The position numbers were made by a program, and so were the translations under genes. A stretch of DNA of 64,000 nt from Rhodococcus oxybenzonivorans. GTDB lineage: Bacteria > Actinomycetota > Actinomycetes > Mycobacteriales > Mycobacteriaceae. The notes below the pieces were generated by a model. The model had not been told where the DNA came from, did no database searches, and saw nothing but the letters and a program-made list of their open reading frames with translations. The stretch covers positions 248,001 to 312,000 of the forward strand of contig NZ_CP021354.1 in NCBI RefSeq assembly GCF_003130705.1, read 5' to 3'. Of this stretch, positions 16,816 to 25,812 are shown piece by piece; the stretch's first letter is position 1; every line of letters starts with the position of its first letter.

Positions 16816-17246
16816 GCACCGCGACCGGTGCCCTCCGCCCGTTCACCGGGGTCGAGGTGGGGTCGAGCCTGCCCGAACTGGCAATTCCGCTGACCCGCAC
16901 CCTCATCGTGGCCACCGCGCTGGCCACCAGGGACTTCCAGGACGTCCACCACGATCCCGCACTGGCCGTCGAGCGTGGCTCGAAGGACGTGTTCATGAAC
17001 ATCCTCACCACCAACGGCCTGGTGGGGCGGTTCGTGACCGACTGGGCCGGACCGCAGGCGTCGTTGCGACGCATCGCGATTCGCCTGGGCGCCCCGAACT
17101 ATCCCGGTGACGTACTGACGTTGACCGGCGAGGTGATCTCGAACGAGGCCGGGGTGGTCACCGTGAAGGTGCGCGGCGTCAACAGCATCGGTGATCACGT
17201 GACCGGCACCGTCACTGTCGCCCGGGCCGCAGGAGGACCTCAGTGA
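16812..17246 (+). CDS. ChsH1-like MaoC hydratase subunit
   Basis: A 144-residue single hot-dog domain. The hydratase motif reads DFQDVHHDPALAVERGSKD near residues 39-57, carrying the catalytic Asp and His of (R)-specific and MaoC-type hydratases. NILTTNGLVGRFVTDW forms the following helix. Length and position between the FadE28-like gene and ltp2-like gene match mycobacterial ChsH1, which supplies the catalytic residues in a ChsH1-ChsH2 complex that hydrates a steroid enoyl-CoA. It overlaps its neighbours by four bases at both ends. Confidence 0.87.
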   Translation: MSTATGALRPFTGVEVGSSLPELAIPLTRTLIVATALATRDFQDVHHDPALAVERGSKDVFMNILTTNGLVGRFVTDWAGPQASLRRIAIRLGAPNYPGDVLTLTGEVISNEAGVVTVKVRGVNSIGDHVTGTVTVARAAGGPQ

Positions 17247-18421
17247 TCAGCCCATTGTCGGGCGCGGCCGCCATCGTCGGCATCGGCGCCACCGAGTTTT
17301 CCAAGAACTCCGGACGCAGCGAACTCCAACTCGCATGTGAGGCGGTCGTCGCGGCTCTCGCCGACGCCGGCATCGACCCCGCAGAGGTGGACGGACTGTC
17401 CACCTACACCGCGGAAACCAACGGCGAGGTGCTCGTCGCCCGCAACACGGGCATCGGAGAGTTGAAATTCTTCTCCCGGATCGGGTACGGCGGCGGCGCC
17501 GCCTGCGCAACCGTGCAGCAGGCGGCGATGGCCGTCGCCACGGGAATCGCCGACGTCGTGGTCTGCTACCGCGCTTTCAACGAACGATCGGGGGTGCGTT
17601 ACGGACTCGGCCAGCACGACCGGCCCATGGACAGCACCGCCGACCGGGCCGCGTATGCCTGGCTGACACCACAGGGACTGTCGACGCCGGCGCAGTGGGT
17701 GGCCATGTTCGCGCGCCGCTACATGCACCAGTACGGCGCCACCAGTGAGGATTTCGGGCGAGTCGCGGTCGTCGCACGCAAGCATGCCGCCGACAATCCT
17801 GCGGCCTGGTTTTACGGACGGCCCATCACGCTCGAGGACCATCAGAGCTCGCGGTGGATCGCCGAACCCCTGCATCTACTGGACTGCTGCCAGGAAACCG
17901 ATGGCGGTCAGGCGCTCGTCATCGTGTCGGCCGAACGCGCTCGCGACCTGGCGCACAAACCCGCTTTCGTCGCGGGCGCCGCTCAAGGCTCCGGCAAGGA
18001 CCAGCACATGATGTCGAGCTACTACCGGCCCGACATCACCGGAATCCCCGAGATGGGACTGGTGGCCCGGCAGTTGTACGGGCAGAGTGGTCTGAGACCA
18101 GAGGATATTTCGGCCGCGATCCTCTACGACCACTTCACCCCCCTGGTGTTGCCACAACTCGAAGAGCTCGGTTTCTGTAAACCCGGCGAGGCCAAGGACT
18201 TCATCCGCGAGGGCAACCTCGAGGTGGGCGGGCGTCTGCCGGCCAACACCCACGGTGGGCAGATCGGCGAGGCGTACCTGCACGGGGTGAACGGGATCGC
18301 GGAGGCAGTCCGGCTGATCCGCGGAACCTCGACCACACAGCCGGACGACATGCGCAACGTGCTGGTGACCGCCGGCACGGCAGTACCGACCAGCGGCCTG
18401 ATCCTGAGCAGTGAGGACTGA
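17243..18421 (+). CDS. Ltp2-like thiolase-fold aldolase
   Basis: A 392-residue thiolase-superfamily (SCP-x/nondecarboxylating) protein. AAIVGIGATEFSKNSGRSEL at the N-terminus, YGGGAACATVQQAAMAVATG near residue 85, VVCYRAFNERSG, IARKHA-like VARKHAADNP and NTHGGQIGEAYLHGVNG near the end are the marks of Ltp2. Ltp2 catalyses retro-aldol cleavage of the tertiary hydroxyl side-chain CoA ester, releasing propionyl-CoA and a 17-ketosteroid. It works in a complex with the DUF35 domain of ChsH2, encoded upstream here. Start GTG overlaps the ChsH1-like stop. Because this copy is in a separate cluster, the nucleus or side chain may differ from cholesterol. Confidence 0.9.
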   Translation: MISPLSGAAAIVGIGATEFSKNSGRSELQLACEAVVAALADAGIDPAEVDGLSTYTAETNGEVLVARNTGIGELKFFSRIGYGGGAACATVQQAAMAVATGIADVVVCYRAFNERSGVRYGLGQHDRPMDSTADRAAYAWLTPQGLSTPAQWVAMFARRYMHQYGATSEDFGRVAVVARKHAADNPAAWFYGRPITLEDHQSSRWIAEPLHLLDCCQETDGGQALVIVSAERARDLAHKPAFVAGAAQGSGKDQHMMSSYYRPDITGIPEMGLVARQLYGQSGLRPEDISAAILYDHFTPLVLPQLEELGFCKPGEAKDFIREGNLEVGGRLPANTHGGQIGEAYLHGVNGIAEAVRLIRGTSTTQPDDMRNVLVTAGTAVPTSGLILSSED

Positions 18422-18423
18422 AC

Positions 18424-19236
18424 ATGACGAGCACACACAAAAGGTCCGCGGCGGCGTGGCGAGGCGAGGACCTCGGCACTCGTACCGTGGCCTACGACGA
18501 GCGGGACGCGATTCTGTATGCGCTGGCGGTGGGCGCCCGCGCCACCGAACTGGACCTCGTCTTCGAGGACCGGCTGCGGGTGCTGCCCACTTTCGCGTTG
18601 ACTCTCGCGCAGTGGGCACCGGACGAGCTGGGATCACGTGGTGCCTTCGACACGAAGACCGCGCTGCACGGCTCGCAGAACCTGACGGTGCGCGCGCCGC
18701 TCCCACGCCGTGGTGAGATCGCCCTGTCGGCATCGGTGGGTGAGGTGTGGGACAAGGGGTCGGCGGCGGTTTTCGAGGTGCGCGTCGAGTCCGACTTCTT
18801 CGTGGCCACCTGGTCGCTGTTCGCGCCGGGGGCGGGTGGATTCGGCGGGGAGCGTGGTCCGTCGAAACCGGCTCGGCCAGAGGGTGAGCCGACCGTGGAG
18901 GCGGTGGTGAACACTGCGGACAATCAGGCGGCGCTGTACCGGCTGACCGGGGACCGGCACCACATACACCTCGACCCGGCTGCGGCCGCCCGGATCGGCC
19001 AGCCCCGGCCGATCATGCACGGGTTGTGCACACTGGCGGCGAGCACCCTCGAATTGGCGCGCCAACTCGGCGTACACCCCGCGGATCTGGTGGAAGTGGA
19101 GGGCCGGTTCGCCGCCCCGGTGTTCCCTGGCGACTCACCGGTTCTGCGGGCGTGGGGTGACGCGGCTGCCGCGTCGTTCGAGCTCGTCCACGGCGGGCAC
19201 CCGGTGATCGCCGGGGCCCGCGCGGCGTTCGGCTAG
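18424..19236 (+). CDS. Double hot-dog (R)-enoyl-CoA hydratase 2-like protein
   Basis: A 270-residue MaoC-family protein with two hot-dog repeats. The N-terminal half carries YDERDAILYALAVGA, as in the hydratase domain of peroxisomal multifunctional enzyme 2. The C-terminal half has the hydratase 2 motif YRLTGDRHHIHLDPAAAARIG followed by PIMHGLCT, with the catalytic Asp and His. Mycobacterial ChsH3 has a similar build. The gene starts two bases after the ltp2-like stop, so it is the sixth gene of the operon and probably hydrates an earlier side-chain or ring-derived enoyl-CoA. The 3' end meets a convergent SDR gene six bases away. Confidence 0.88.
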   Translation: MTSTHKRSAAAWRGEDLGTRTVAYDERDAILYALAVGARATELDLVFEDRLRVLPTFALTLAQWAPDELGSRGAFDTKTALHGSQNLTVRAPLPRRGEIALSASVGEVWDKGSAAVFEVRVESDFFVATWSLFAPGAGGFGGERGPSKPARPEGEPTVEAVVNTADNQAALYRLTGDRHHIHLDPAAAARIGQPRPIMHGLCTLAASTLELARQLGVHPADLVEVEGRFAAPVFPGDSPVLRAWGDAAAASFELVHGGHPVIAGARAAFG

Positions 19237-19241
19237 CAGCG

Positions 19242-20024
19242 TCACGAGCGGTCGGGGTGGGTGGCGAGGAAGCGGGCCGGGTACTCGCCACCACCGTGAA
19301 CGGCGAGATCGGCACCGTTGACGTACGACGCCAGCGGACTCGCCAGGAACAGGCAGGCGCCCGCGATGTCCGACGGCACCGCCATCCGGCCCATGGGCAG
19401 GGTACGGGTGACGGCGGCGCCGCCGTCGTCGCCGTAGACCGTCGCGGCGCTGTCCGTGCGGATGAGTCCGGTGGTGACGTGATTGATCCGCACCTTCGGG
19501 GCCCATTCGAGCGCAAGCGCCTTGGTCAGGACGAGCAGACCGGCTTTCGCGGCGCTGTACGCGGCGGTGCCGGGCTGGGGGTCGTGAGCGGAGACGCTTC
19601 CGATGTTGATGATGGCACCGCCCTCGGGCTGCTGCTGCATCACGGCATTGGCCGACTGGGCGACAGTGAAGGGCGCCAACAGGTTCAGGGCGATGATCTT
19701 CTCGACGAAGCGCGGCGAGACGGTGGCCGCGTCGGCGTCGGGGGAGCCGCCGGCGTTGTTGACGAGTACGTCGAGGCGGCCGAACCGGGTGACGGCGTCG
19801 TCGATCAGCGCAGCGGCGTCGTCGGCGTCGCGCACATCGGTCGCGCGGAAAGACGCGGTGCGGTCGCCGTGTGCCGGAAGCACATCCGGGCGAGTGCGCG
19901 CGCAGACGAGGACGTCGGCGCCCGCCTCGAGGAACGACTGGGCGATGACGAATCCGATGCCCTTGGTGCCGCCGGTGACGACCACGGCGCGGTTCCGGAA
20001 GTCGAGGGGGTTGGGGAGAGTCAC
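19242..20024 (-). CDS. SDR family oxidoreductase
   Basis: A 260-residue short-chain dehydrogenase. TGGTKGIGFVIA is the nucleotide motif; NNAG, the NIGSVSA serine and AYSAAK complete the active site. I start it at GTG 20024, which follows AGAGGA directly; an in-frame ATG twelve codons upstream at 20060 has no site. The N-terminus then reads VTLPNPLDF, typical of SDRs with a short lead. It diverges from the next SDR at 20141 and converges on the side-chain operon. Hydroxysteroid or 3-hydroxyacyl-CoA oxidation is plausible only by neighbourhood. Confidence 0.85.
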   Translation of the reverse strand: MTLPNPLDFRNRAVVVTGGTKGIGFVIAQSFLEAGADVLVCARTRPDVLPAHGDRTASFRATDVRDADDAAALIDDAVTRFGRLDVLVNNAGGSPDADAATVSPRFVEKIIALNLLAPFTVAQSANAVMQQQPEGGAIINIGSVSAHDPQPGTAAYSAAKAGLLVLTKALALEWAPKVRINHVTTGLIRTDSAATVYGDDGGAAVTRTLPMGRMAVPSDIAGACLFLASPLASYVNGADLAVHGGGEYPARFLATHPDRS

Positions 20025-20140
20025 GGTAGTCCTCTGAGATGGGGAGAGCGCGAGAAACACTGACGCTCAGCGGAAGTGGGACCAGTCGTCGACCGACGGC
20101 CGGAGATATCGGAACCGATAGTAGGCGAACAGGAGTGGGT

Positions 20141-20902
20141 ATGGGCAAGCTGGACGGCAAGGTCGCGTTGATTACCGGCGCGGGGCAGGGAATCGGACAG
20201 GGGATCGCCCTCGCCCTGGCCAAGGAAGGAGCGGCGATCGCCGTCGCGGGCCGAACCGAATCGAAACTGGTCGGCACCTGCGAGCGCCTCACGGCGCTGG
20301 GGGCACGCAGCGTGCCCGTCGTCTGCGATGTCAGCAGACGGGACGACATCGTGGCCGCCGTCGAACGCACCGTGGACGCTTTCGGTGGCGTGGACATCCT
20401 GGTGAACAACGCCAACGACTGCAAGCCGGGCCCGATCCTGTCGGTCGTGGACGACGAGTACGAGCGGTCGTTCGCGACGGGACCGCTCGCGACGCTCCGC
20501 ATGATGCAGTCGTGCCATCCACACATGAAGGTCCGCGGTGGCGGCGTGATCGTCAATCTGGTGACCTCGGCGGCGGTGCGCTGGGACGCGAGCAATTACG
20601 GCGCCTACGGTTCGATCAAGGAGGGAATGCGCTCACTGACCCGGTCGGCTGCCTGCGAATGGGGCACCGACGGCATCCGGGTGCTCTCCGTCGCGCCGCA
20701 CGCGAAGACCCCGGCCCTCGAACGCTGGATGAACGACAATCCGGAGGAGGCGGCCGAGTTCGTGGCGGGTATTCCGCTCGGTCGGGTCGGTGACGCCGAA
20801 ACCGACATCGGACGCGCCGTCGTCTTCCTGGTCGGTGAGGACGCCGGCTACTTGACGGGGGCGACGATCCCGCTGGACGGTGGCCAGTCCCGGTGGGGTT
20901 GA
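20141..20902 (+). CDS. SDR family oxidoreductase
   Basis: A 253-residue SDR with TGAGQGIGQGIALALA near residues 12-27, NNAN in place of NNAG, a LVTSAAVRW serine strand and YGSIKEGM as the catalytic Tyr/Lys. AGGAGTGGGT precedes the ATG. The active-site surroundings differ from the other SDRs in the window (Asp-Cys-Lys after NNAN; Trp-Asp before the tyrosine), so it probably has a distinct substrate. A stem at 20889-20923 overlaps its 3' end and separates it from kshB, which has its own short leader. Confidence 0.85.
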   Translation: MGKLDGKVALITGAGQGIGQGIALALAKEGAAIAVAGRTESKLVGTCERLTALGARSVPVVCDVSRRDDIVAAVERTVDAFGGVDILVNNANDCKPGPILSVVDDEYERSFATGPLATLRMMQSCHPHMKVRGGGVIVNLVTSAAVRWDASNYGAYGSIKEGMRSLTRSAACEWGTDGIRVLSVAPHAKTPALERWMNDNPEEAAEFVAGIPLGRVGDAETDIGRAVVFLVGEDAGYLTGATIPLDGGQSRWG

Positions 20903-20923
20903 CGGCTGATCCCGCCCACCGGG
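20889..20923. terminator. Possible terminator stem
   Basis: CCCGGTGGG at 20889-20897 and CCCACCGGG at 20915-20923 form a perfect nine-base stem with a 17-base loop across the SDR stop codon. There is no T-run after it, so it may only attenuate. Confidence 0.35.
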
Positions 20924-21000
20924 AAAGCCCACGGCCGTAGCCGCCGGTCTCCACTAGTTTCGGCAGGATCGAACACCCATACCGAGAGGGCACCGTCGCG

Positions 21001-22053
21001 ATGACGACCGTTACAACACCGCGCAATTCACGATCAGTAGTGGTGACCGTCGCCGCTGTGGTGGAGGAGACGTCCGAGGCGCGATCGTTGGTATTCGACG
21101 TTCCGCCCGAACGGCGAGACGAATTCGCCTACAAACCCGGCCAGTTTCTGACGCTGCGTATTCCGAGTGATCGATCCGGCTCGGTGGCGAGGTGTTACTC
21201 GCTGGCCAGCTCGCCGTTCACCGACGACCTCCCGAAGGTCACGATCAAGCGCACCGCGGACGGCTACGGTTCGCACTGGCTGTGCGATCACGTCGACGTC
21301 GGTGACCGAATCGAGGTTCTCCCGCCGGCAGGAGCGTTCACGCCGGTCGATCTCGACGAGGACGTGCTCCTGTTCGCCGCGGGCAGTGGGATCACCCCGG
21401 TGATGTCGATCCTGAAGTCCGCGTTGAGCCAGGGCAGCGGCAAGGTCATGCTTTTCTACGCGAACCGGGACGAGAGGTCGATCATCTTCGCGGCGGAGCT
21501 GCGAGAGCTTGCCTCCCGCCACGACGATCGGCTCACCGTCGTGCACTGGCTCGAGAGTGTGCAGGGCCTGCCCACTGCGCGGCAGTTGGCGAGTCTGTCG
21601 GATCGGTGGCACGACCGCCGGGCGTATGTGTGCGGACCACGACCGTTCATGGGCGCAATTCACGAGGCGCTCGCGCTCGTCGGCATGCCGCGGAACAAGG
21701 TGCACGCCGAGGTGTTCACCTCGCTGTCGGGTGATCCGTTCGCGCCCGAGGTCGAGCAGATTCCGGTCGGTGACGAGGGGTCGACGGCCACGGTCGAGGT
21801 GCAGCTCGACGGCGACACCCATAACCTCAGCTGGCCACGCGCAGCCACCCTGGTCGACGTCATGCTGTCCAAGGGGCTCGAAGTCCCGTATTCGTGCCGT
21901 GAGGGCGAATGTGGTTCGTGCGCGTGCACCGTGATCGAGGGAGAGGTCTCGATGGACAGTGCCGCGATACTCGATCCCGAAGACATCGCGAACGGTTACA
22001 TTCTCGCCTGCCAGGCACGACCCGTCAGCGAACATCTCCGAATCGAATTCTGA
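21001..22053 (+). CDS. kshB: 3-ketosteroid 9alpha-hydroxylase reductase component (KshB)
   Basis: A 350-residue three-domain reductase: FAD domain with RCYSLASSP at residues 64-72, NAD domain with FAAGSGITPVMSIL near residue 125 and YVCGPRPFM, and a C-terminal plant-type [2Fe-2S] domain with Cys 299, 304, 307 and 337 (CX4CX2CX29C). Domain order and length match KshB, which passes electrons from NADH to the Rieske oxygenase KshA at 24624. KshA-KshB hydroxylates C9 of 1,4-diene-3-ketosteroids and, with KstD at 34534, opens ring B. A related ring-hydroxylation reductase is possible, but all three partners being present in the window supports KshB. Confidence 0.88.
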   Translation: MTTVTTPRNSRSVVVTVAAVVEETSEARSLVFDVPPERRDEFAYKPGQFLTLRIPSDRSGSVARCYSLASSPFTDDLPKVTIKRTADGYGSHWLCDHVDVGDRIEVLPPAGAFTPVDLDEDVLLFAAGSGITPVMSILKSALSQGSGKVMLFYANRDERSIIFAAELRELASRHDDRLTVVHWLESVQGLPTARQLASLSDRWHDRRAYVCGPRPFMGAIHEALALVGMPRNKVHAEVFTSLSGDPFAPEVEQIPVGDEGSTATVEVQLDGDTHNLSWPRAATLVDVMLSKGLEVPYSCREGECGSCACTVIEGEVSMDSAAILDPEDIANGYILACQARPVSEHLRIEF

Positions 22054-22185
22054 GTACACCCAGCGTCGGCCAGGAGTGGGGACCGCTCACCGGGAACGGG
22101 TCTGGGGCGCCCTGCCCGTCTCCACCTACCGTCCCAGTCAGGCGTTTTGCCGGCTATGTCCATCGACTGGGAGAGGAGCGCGCCC

Positions 22186-23847
22186 GTGAGTGCACGCACC
22201 GAAGATGCTGCTCGTGCGAACCGGATCGACACCGTGGATGCGGTGGTCGTCGGCGCCGGATTCGCCGGACTGTACGCCGTGTACAAACTGCGGAGCCTCG
22301 GCCTGACCGTCCGGGGTATCGAAACAGCTGCGGGTGTGGGCGGAACCTGGTACTGGAATCGCTACCCCGGAGCCCGCTGCGACGTCGAGAGCGTCGACTA
22401 CTCGTACTCGTTTTCCCCTGAGCTCGAGCAGGAGTGGAACTGGAGCGAGAAGTACGCCACGCAACCCGAAATCCTGGCGTACATCAACCACGTCGCCGAC
22501 CGTTTCGACCTCAGGGACCATTTCCTGTTCGAGACCCGGGTGACATCGGCCGAGCTGGACGAGGAATCGTTGCGGTGGGAGGTGCGTACCGACCGCGGCG
22601 ACGTCCTGACGGCCCAGTACTGCATCTTCGCGACGGGTGCCTTGTCCACCGCCAATATGCCGAACATTCCCGGGCGCGAATCATTCTCGGGCGACACCCA
22701 TCACACCGGTCACTGGCCGCACGAGGGGGTCGATTTCACCGGTAAGAAGGTCGGGGTGATCGGCACCGGGTCGTCGGGGATCCAATCGATCCCGCTCATC
22801 GCCGAGCAGGCGGACCACCTCTACGTGTTCCAGCGCAGCGCGAACTACAGCGTTCCCGCGGGCAATATGTCGTGGGACGACGAGATGCGGCGCGCGATCA
22901 AGGCCGGTTACGCCGAACGTCGCAGGCTCTCCCGCGAGAGTGGCGGCGGCTCGCCGTACAACGCGCATCCGAAGTCTGCGCTGGAGGTGTCCGAGGAGGA
23001 ACGCCGCGCCGCCTACGAGGAGCGCTGGAAGCTGGGTGGGGTCCTGTTCGCGAAAACCTTTCCCGATCAAACCAGGACGGATGCCGCCAACGCCACCGCA
23101 CGCGAATTCGCCGAGCAGAAGATTCGCCGGTTGGTCGACGACCCGGCGATTGCCGAGAAGCTGATCCCGAACGATCACCCCATCGGTACCAAGCGCATCG
23201 TCACCGACACCCACTACTTCGAAACCTACAACCGACCGAATGTGACGCTGGTCGATCTGAAAGAGACACCGATCGAGTCCATCACCAGGTCGGGCATCAC
23301 CACCACCGACACCGAGTACACCCTCGACACGCTGGTGTTCGCCACCGGCTTCGACGCCATGACCGGCGCCCTCGATCGAATGCGCATTGTGGGACGGGCG
23401 GGTGTGTCCCTCGCCGAGTGCTGGAGCGAAGGGCCCAAGACGTATCTCGGAGTCGGTGTTCCGGGGTTCCCCAACATGTTCGTCGTGACCGGCCCGGGTA
23501 GCCCGTCGGTGCTGGCCAACATGGTGCTGGGTGCCGAACAGCACATCGACTGGATCGCGGCCTGCATCGAGCACCTGTGGGAGAACGACTACGACGCGAT
23601 CGAGGCGACCGTCCCGGCTACGGACCGTTGGGTGGAGCATTGCCGGGAGCTGGCGTCCACCACTCTCTTCCCCCTGGCCAATTCGTGGTACATGGGTGCG
23701 AACATTCCGGGGAAGCCTCGCGTCTTCATGCCGTATATCGGCGGCTTCGGTGCGTACGGCAAGATCTTGGCCGAAGTCGCGGACGAGGGATTTCGGGGTT
23801 TCGACTTCTGCCGGTCTCGCACTCGGTTGGCCGACCGGGTGGGATAG
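22186..23847 (+). CDS. Baeyer-Villiger monooxygenase (type I)
   Basis: A 553-residue flavoprotein of the cyclohexanone monooxygenase group. It has the FAD motif VVGAGFAGLY near residue 22, GGTWYWNRYPGARCD typical of the family, the Baeyer-Villiger fingerprint FSGDTHHTGHWP near residue 167 and a second Rossmann motif GVIGTGSSGIQ just after. It uses NADPH and O2 to insert oxygen next to a ketone. I choose GTG 22186 because GAGAGGAG lies directly upstream; ATG 22156 in frame is possible. In a steroid cluster it may attack C17 or C20 ketones or a ring fragment; the sequence alone cannot tell. The gene ends at a bidirectional terminator. Confidence 0.92.
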   Translation: MSARTEDAARANRIDTVDAVVVGAGFAGLYAVYKLRSLGLTVRGIETAAGVGGTWYWNRYPGARCDVESVDYSYSFSPELEQEWNWSEKYATQPEILAYINHVADRFDLRDHFLFETRVTSAELDEESLRWEVRTDRGDVLTAQYCIFATGALSTANMPNIPGRESFSGDTHHTGHWPHEGVDFTGKKVGVIGTGSSGIQSIPLIAEQADHLYVFQRSANYSVPAGNMSWDDEMRRAIKAGYAERRRLSRESGGGSPYNAHPKSALEVSEEERRAAYEERWKLGGVLFAKTFPDQTRTDAANATAREFAEQKIRRLVDDPAIAEKLIPNDHPIGTKRIVTDTHYFETYNRPNVTLVDLKETPIESITRSGITTTDTEYTLDTLVFATGFDAMTGALDRMRIVGRAGVSLAECWSEGPKTYLGVGVPGFPNMFVVTGPGSPSVLANMVLGAEQHIDWIAACIEHLWENDYDAIEATVPATDRWVEHCRELASTTLFPLANSWYMGANIPGKPRVFMPYIGGFGAYGKILAEVADEGFRGFDFCRSRTRLADRVG

Positions 23848-23861
23848 TTCCCGAGACAATG

Positions 23862-23895
23862 GTCAGCCGCGCAGGCAATTGCCTGCGCGGCTGAC
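23862..23895. terminator. Bidirectional terminator, perfect 17-base inverted repeat
   Basis: GTCAGCCGCGCAGGCAA (23862-23878) is followed at once by its exact reverse complement to 23895, then TGTTTCG. It lies between the convergent monooxygenase gene and the gene at 23921, and should terminate both. Confidence 0.8.
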
Positions 23896-23920
23896 TGTTT
23901 CGTGAGAGAAAGCACCAAAG

Positions 23921-24406
23921 TTAGTCGGGAAGAGCGTAGGTGGCCCAGGCCTGAGCGAGCACGTCACCGCCGAGCGTGCACGTGACGGTGACGTCCACCA
24001 TTCGGGTGCCGTCCTGGACGTAGGTCTGCTGCACGGCAGCGGAATACCGGGCGCCGGTGGTGATCTCTCGCCGAATACGGGTACGGAACCGGCGCAAGGT
24101 TCCGAAATGCCGATCGGCACAGTGTTGCTCGAGTAGGTCGGCTGCGGCGTCGGCGGGCCCTGAACCGACGACATTGGACCAGAATTCGACGACGAGCCTC
24201 TCGTCGGAATCCCGGCCCTGCACCAGCACCTCGGTGCCGTCCGTCCGGGACTGCACGCGAAGGTCCTCGCGCATCTGATCCGGGTGCAGAAAGACATAGT
24301 CCTGCTCGACGGCCCTCGGCGGAAGAGCTGTGCCGGGGGTGCGAGAGCCGTCGCAGAGGTGCCGAATCCAGGCTGTGCGGGTGTGTGTCGTGGTGGCGGC
24401 GGCCAT
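23921..24406 (-). CDS. Unknown protein, possible MaoC/hot-dog fold
   Basis: A 161-residue protein I cannot assign firmly. The second half (FRTRIRREITTGARYSAAVQ, DGTRMVDVTVTC, GGDVLAQAWATYALP) has the strand order and the closing 'G..v..a.a...lP' of MaoC/acyl-dehydratase hot-dog domains, but no catalytic Asp/His motif is visible. The N-terminal half has a FWSNVVGSG segment followed by ADLLEQHCADRHFGTL. It is divergent from kshA across 217 bases that contain the GAACC-G-GGTTC repeat at 24495, so the two may be co-regulated. A non-catalytic partner or a thioesterase-like protein is possible. Confidence 0.65.
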   Translation of the reverse strand: MAAATTTHTRTAWIRHLCDGSRTPGTALPPRAVEQDYVFLHPDQMREDLRVQSRTDGTEVLVQGRDSDERLVVEFWSNVVGSGPADAAADLLEQHCADRHFGTLRRFRTRIRREITTGARYSAAVQQTYVQDGTRMVDVTVTCTLGGDVLAQAWATYALPD

Positions 24407-24623
24407 CGGTCCTCCCGATGTCGAGGGTGTGCGTGAAGTGCACGCTAATCGTGCTGGGCTCGCACGACGGCCGCGTTCCCTGTCAACGGGAGGGGAACCG
24501 GGTTCTTTGCGAAAGATTCTCGCTCAGTGGGAGAGCTGGGTACCGCACCGGACTCGACGAGCCGACTATGAGCTGCACCACACCCCGAGGGTGTTCTTGA
24601 CGTACAGCGAGGCGGAGGTAGAC

Positions 24624-25784
24624 ATGGTGCGCAATGGTGCCGTAGACGGTGACGAAGTTCGGATGATCGAGGTAGGTTCTGCCCCCACGCGATTCGCGCG
24701 CGGGTGGCATTGCCTGGGTTTGGCCAAGACGTTCCGGGACGGCGCCCCGCATCAGGTCGATGCGTTCGGCACGTCCCTGGTGGTGTTCGAGACCTCCGAC
24801 GGCACCCTCAGTGTGCTGGACGCGTATTGCCGGCACATGGGCGGCAACCTCGCGCAGGGCACCGTCAAGGGTGACTCCATCGCCTGCCCGTTCCACGACT
24901 GGCGCTGGGGCAGCAATGGCAAGTGCACGGGAATTCCCTACGCACGACGCGTTCCCCCTCTCGCACGCACCCGGGCCTGGACCACGCTCGAGCGCAACGG
25001 GCAGCTCTACGTCTGGAACGACCCGCAGGGCAACCCGCCGCCGGCCGACGTGACGATCCCCGAGATCGACGGCGTCGGGTCTTCGGAGTGGACCGACTGG
25101 ACCTGGAACTCGTTGCTGGTGGAGGGTTCGCACTGTCGCGAGATCGTCGACAACGTGGTCGACATGGCGCACTTCTACTACGTCCACTTCTCGTTCCCGC
25201 GCTACTTCAAGAATGTGTTCGAGGGGCACGTCGCCACCCAGTACATGCGGTCGACGCCACGCCACGACATCTCGGTGGGCACCAGCTACGACGACCCCAA
25301 CTCCACGCTGCGCTCGGACGCGTCGTACTTCGGCCCGTCCTACATGATCGACAAGCTGTGGAGTGAGGCGAACGGCATGATGATCGAGACGGTGCTCATC
25401 AACTGCCACTATCCGGTGACGTCCAACTCGTTCGTGCTGCAGTGGGGCGCCATGGTCAAGAAGCCCGAGGGCCTGTCGGACGAGATGGCCAACGGCATGG
25501 CGGCCCAATTCGCCGAGGGCGTCGAGCTCGGGTTCAAGCAGGACGTCGACATCTGGCTCAACAAGTCGCGTATCGACAACCCGCTGCTGTCGGAGGAAGA
25601 CGGGCCGGTGTATCAGCTGCGCCGCTGGTACCAGCAGTTCTACGTGGATGTCGAGGACATCACCGAAGACATGACCAAGCGCTTCGAGTTCGAGATCGAC
25701 ACCACCCGGGCGGTGCAGAGCTGGGAGGCGGAGGTTGCCGACAACCTCGCCAACGGCGTCGTACCGCTCGACACCCACGCCTGA
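24624..25784 (+). CDS. kshA: 3-ketosteroid 9alpha-hydroxylase oxygenase component (KshA)
   Basis: A 386-residue Rieske oxygenase. Cys69-Arg-His71 and Cys88-Pro-Phe-His91 bind the [2Fe-2S] cluster. The catalytic domain has Asn177, Asp180, His183 and His188 in NVVDMAHFYYVHF, which with a later Asp bind the mononuclear iron. Length, the WTWNSLLVEGSHCREIVDN run and MMIETVLINCHYPVT resemble KshA. The ATG at 24624 follows GGCGGAGGT; the frame is open far upstream through non-coding leader. It starts an apparent operon with the HsaA-like and HsaC-like genes, ending at the terminator at 27947. Rhodococci carry several KshA forms with different steroid preferences; which type this is cannot be read by eye. 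Confidence 0.9.
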   Translation: MVRNGAVDGDEVRMIEVGSAPTRFARGWHCLGLAKTFRDGAPHQVDAFGTSLVVFETSDGTLSVLDAYCRHMGGNLAQGTVKGDSIACPFHDWRWGSNGKCTGIPYARRVPPLARTRAWTTLERNGQLYVWNDPQGNPPPADVTIPEIDGVGSSEWTDWTWNSLLVEGSHCREIVDNVVDMAHFYYVHFSFPRYFKNVFEGHVATQYMRSTPRHDISVGTSYDDPNSTLRSDASYFGPSYMIDKLWSEANGMMIETVLINCHYPVTSNSFVLQWGAMVKKPEGLSDEMANGMAAQFAEGVELGFKQDVDIWLNKSRIDNPLLSEEDGPVYQLRRWYQQFYVDVEDITEDMTKRFEFEIDTTRAVQSWEAEVADNLANGVVPLDTHA

Positions 25785-25812
25785 GCGGGCTCACAGACAA
25801 AGGACACGAACG

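Noticed and set aside
24495..24505. GAACC-G-GGTTC upstream of kshA as a KstR site
   Set aside because: The published KstR consensus has AAC and GTT two bases apart; here the spacing is three, so I mention it only as a repeat.
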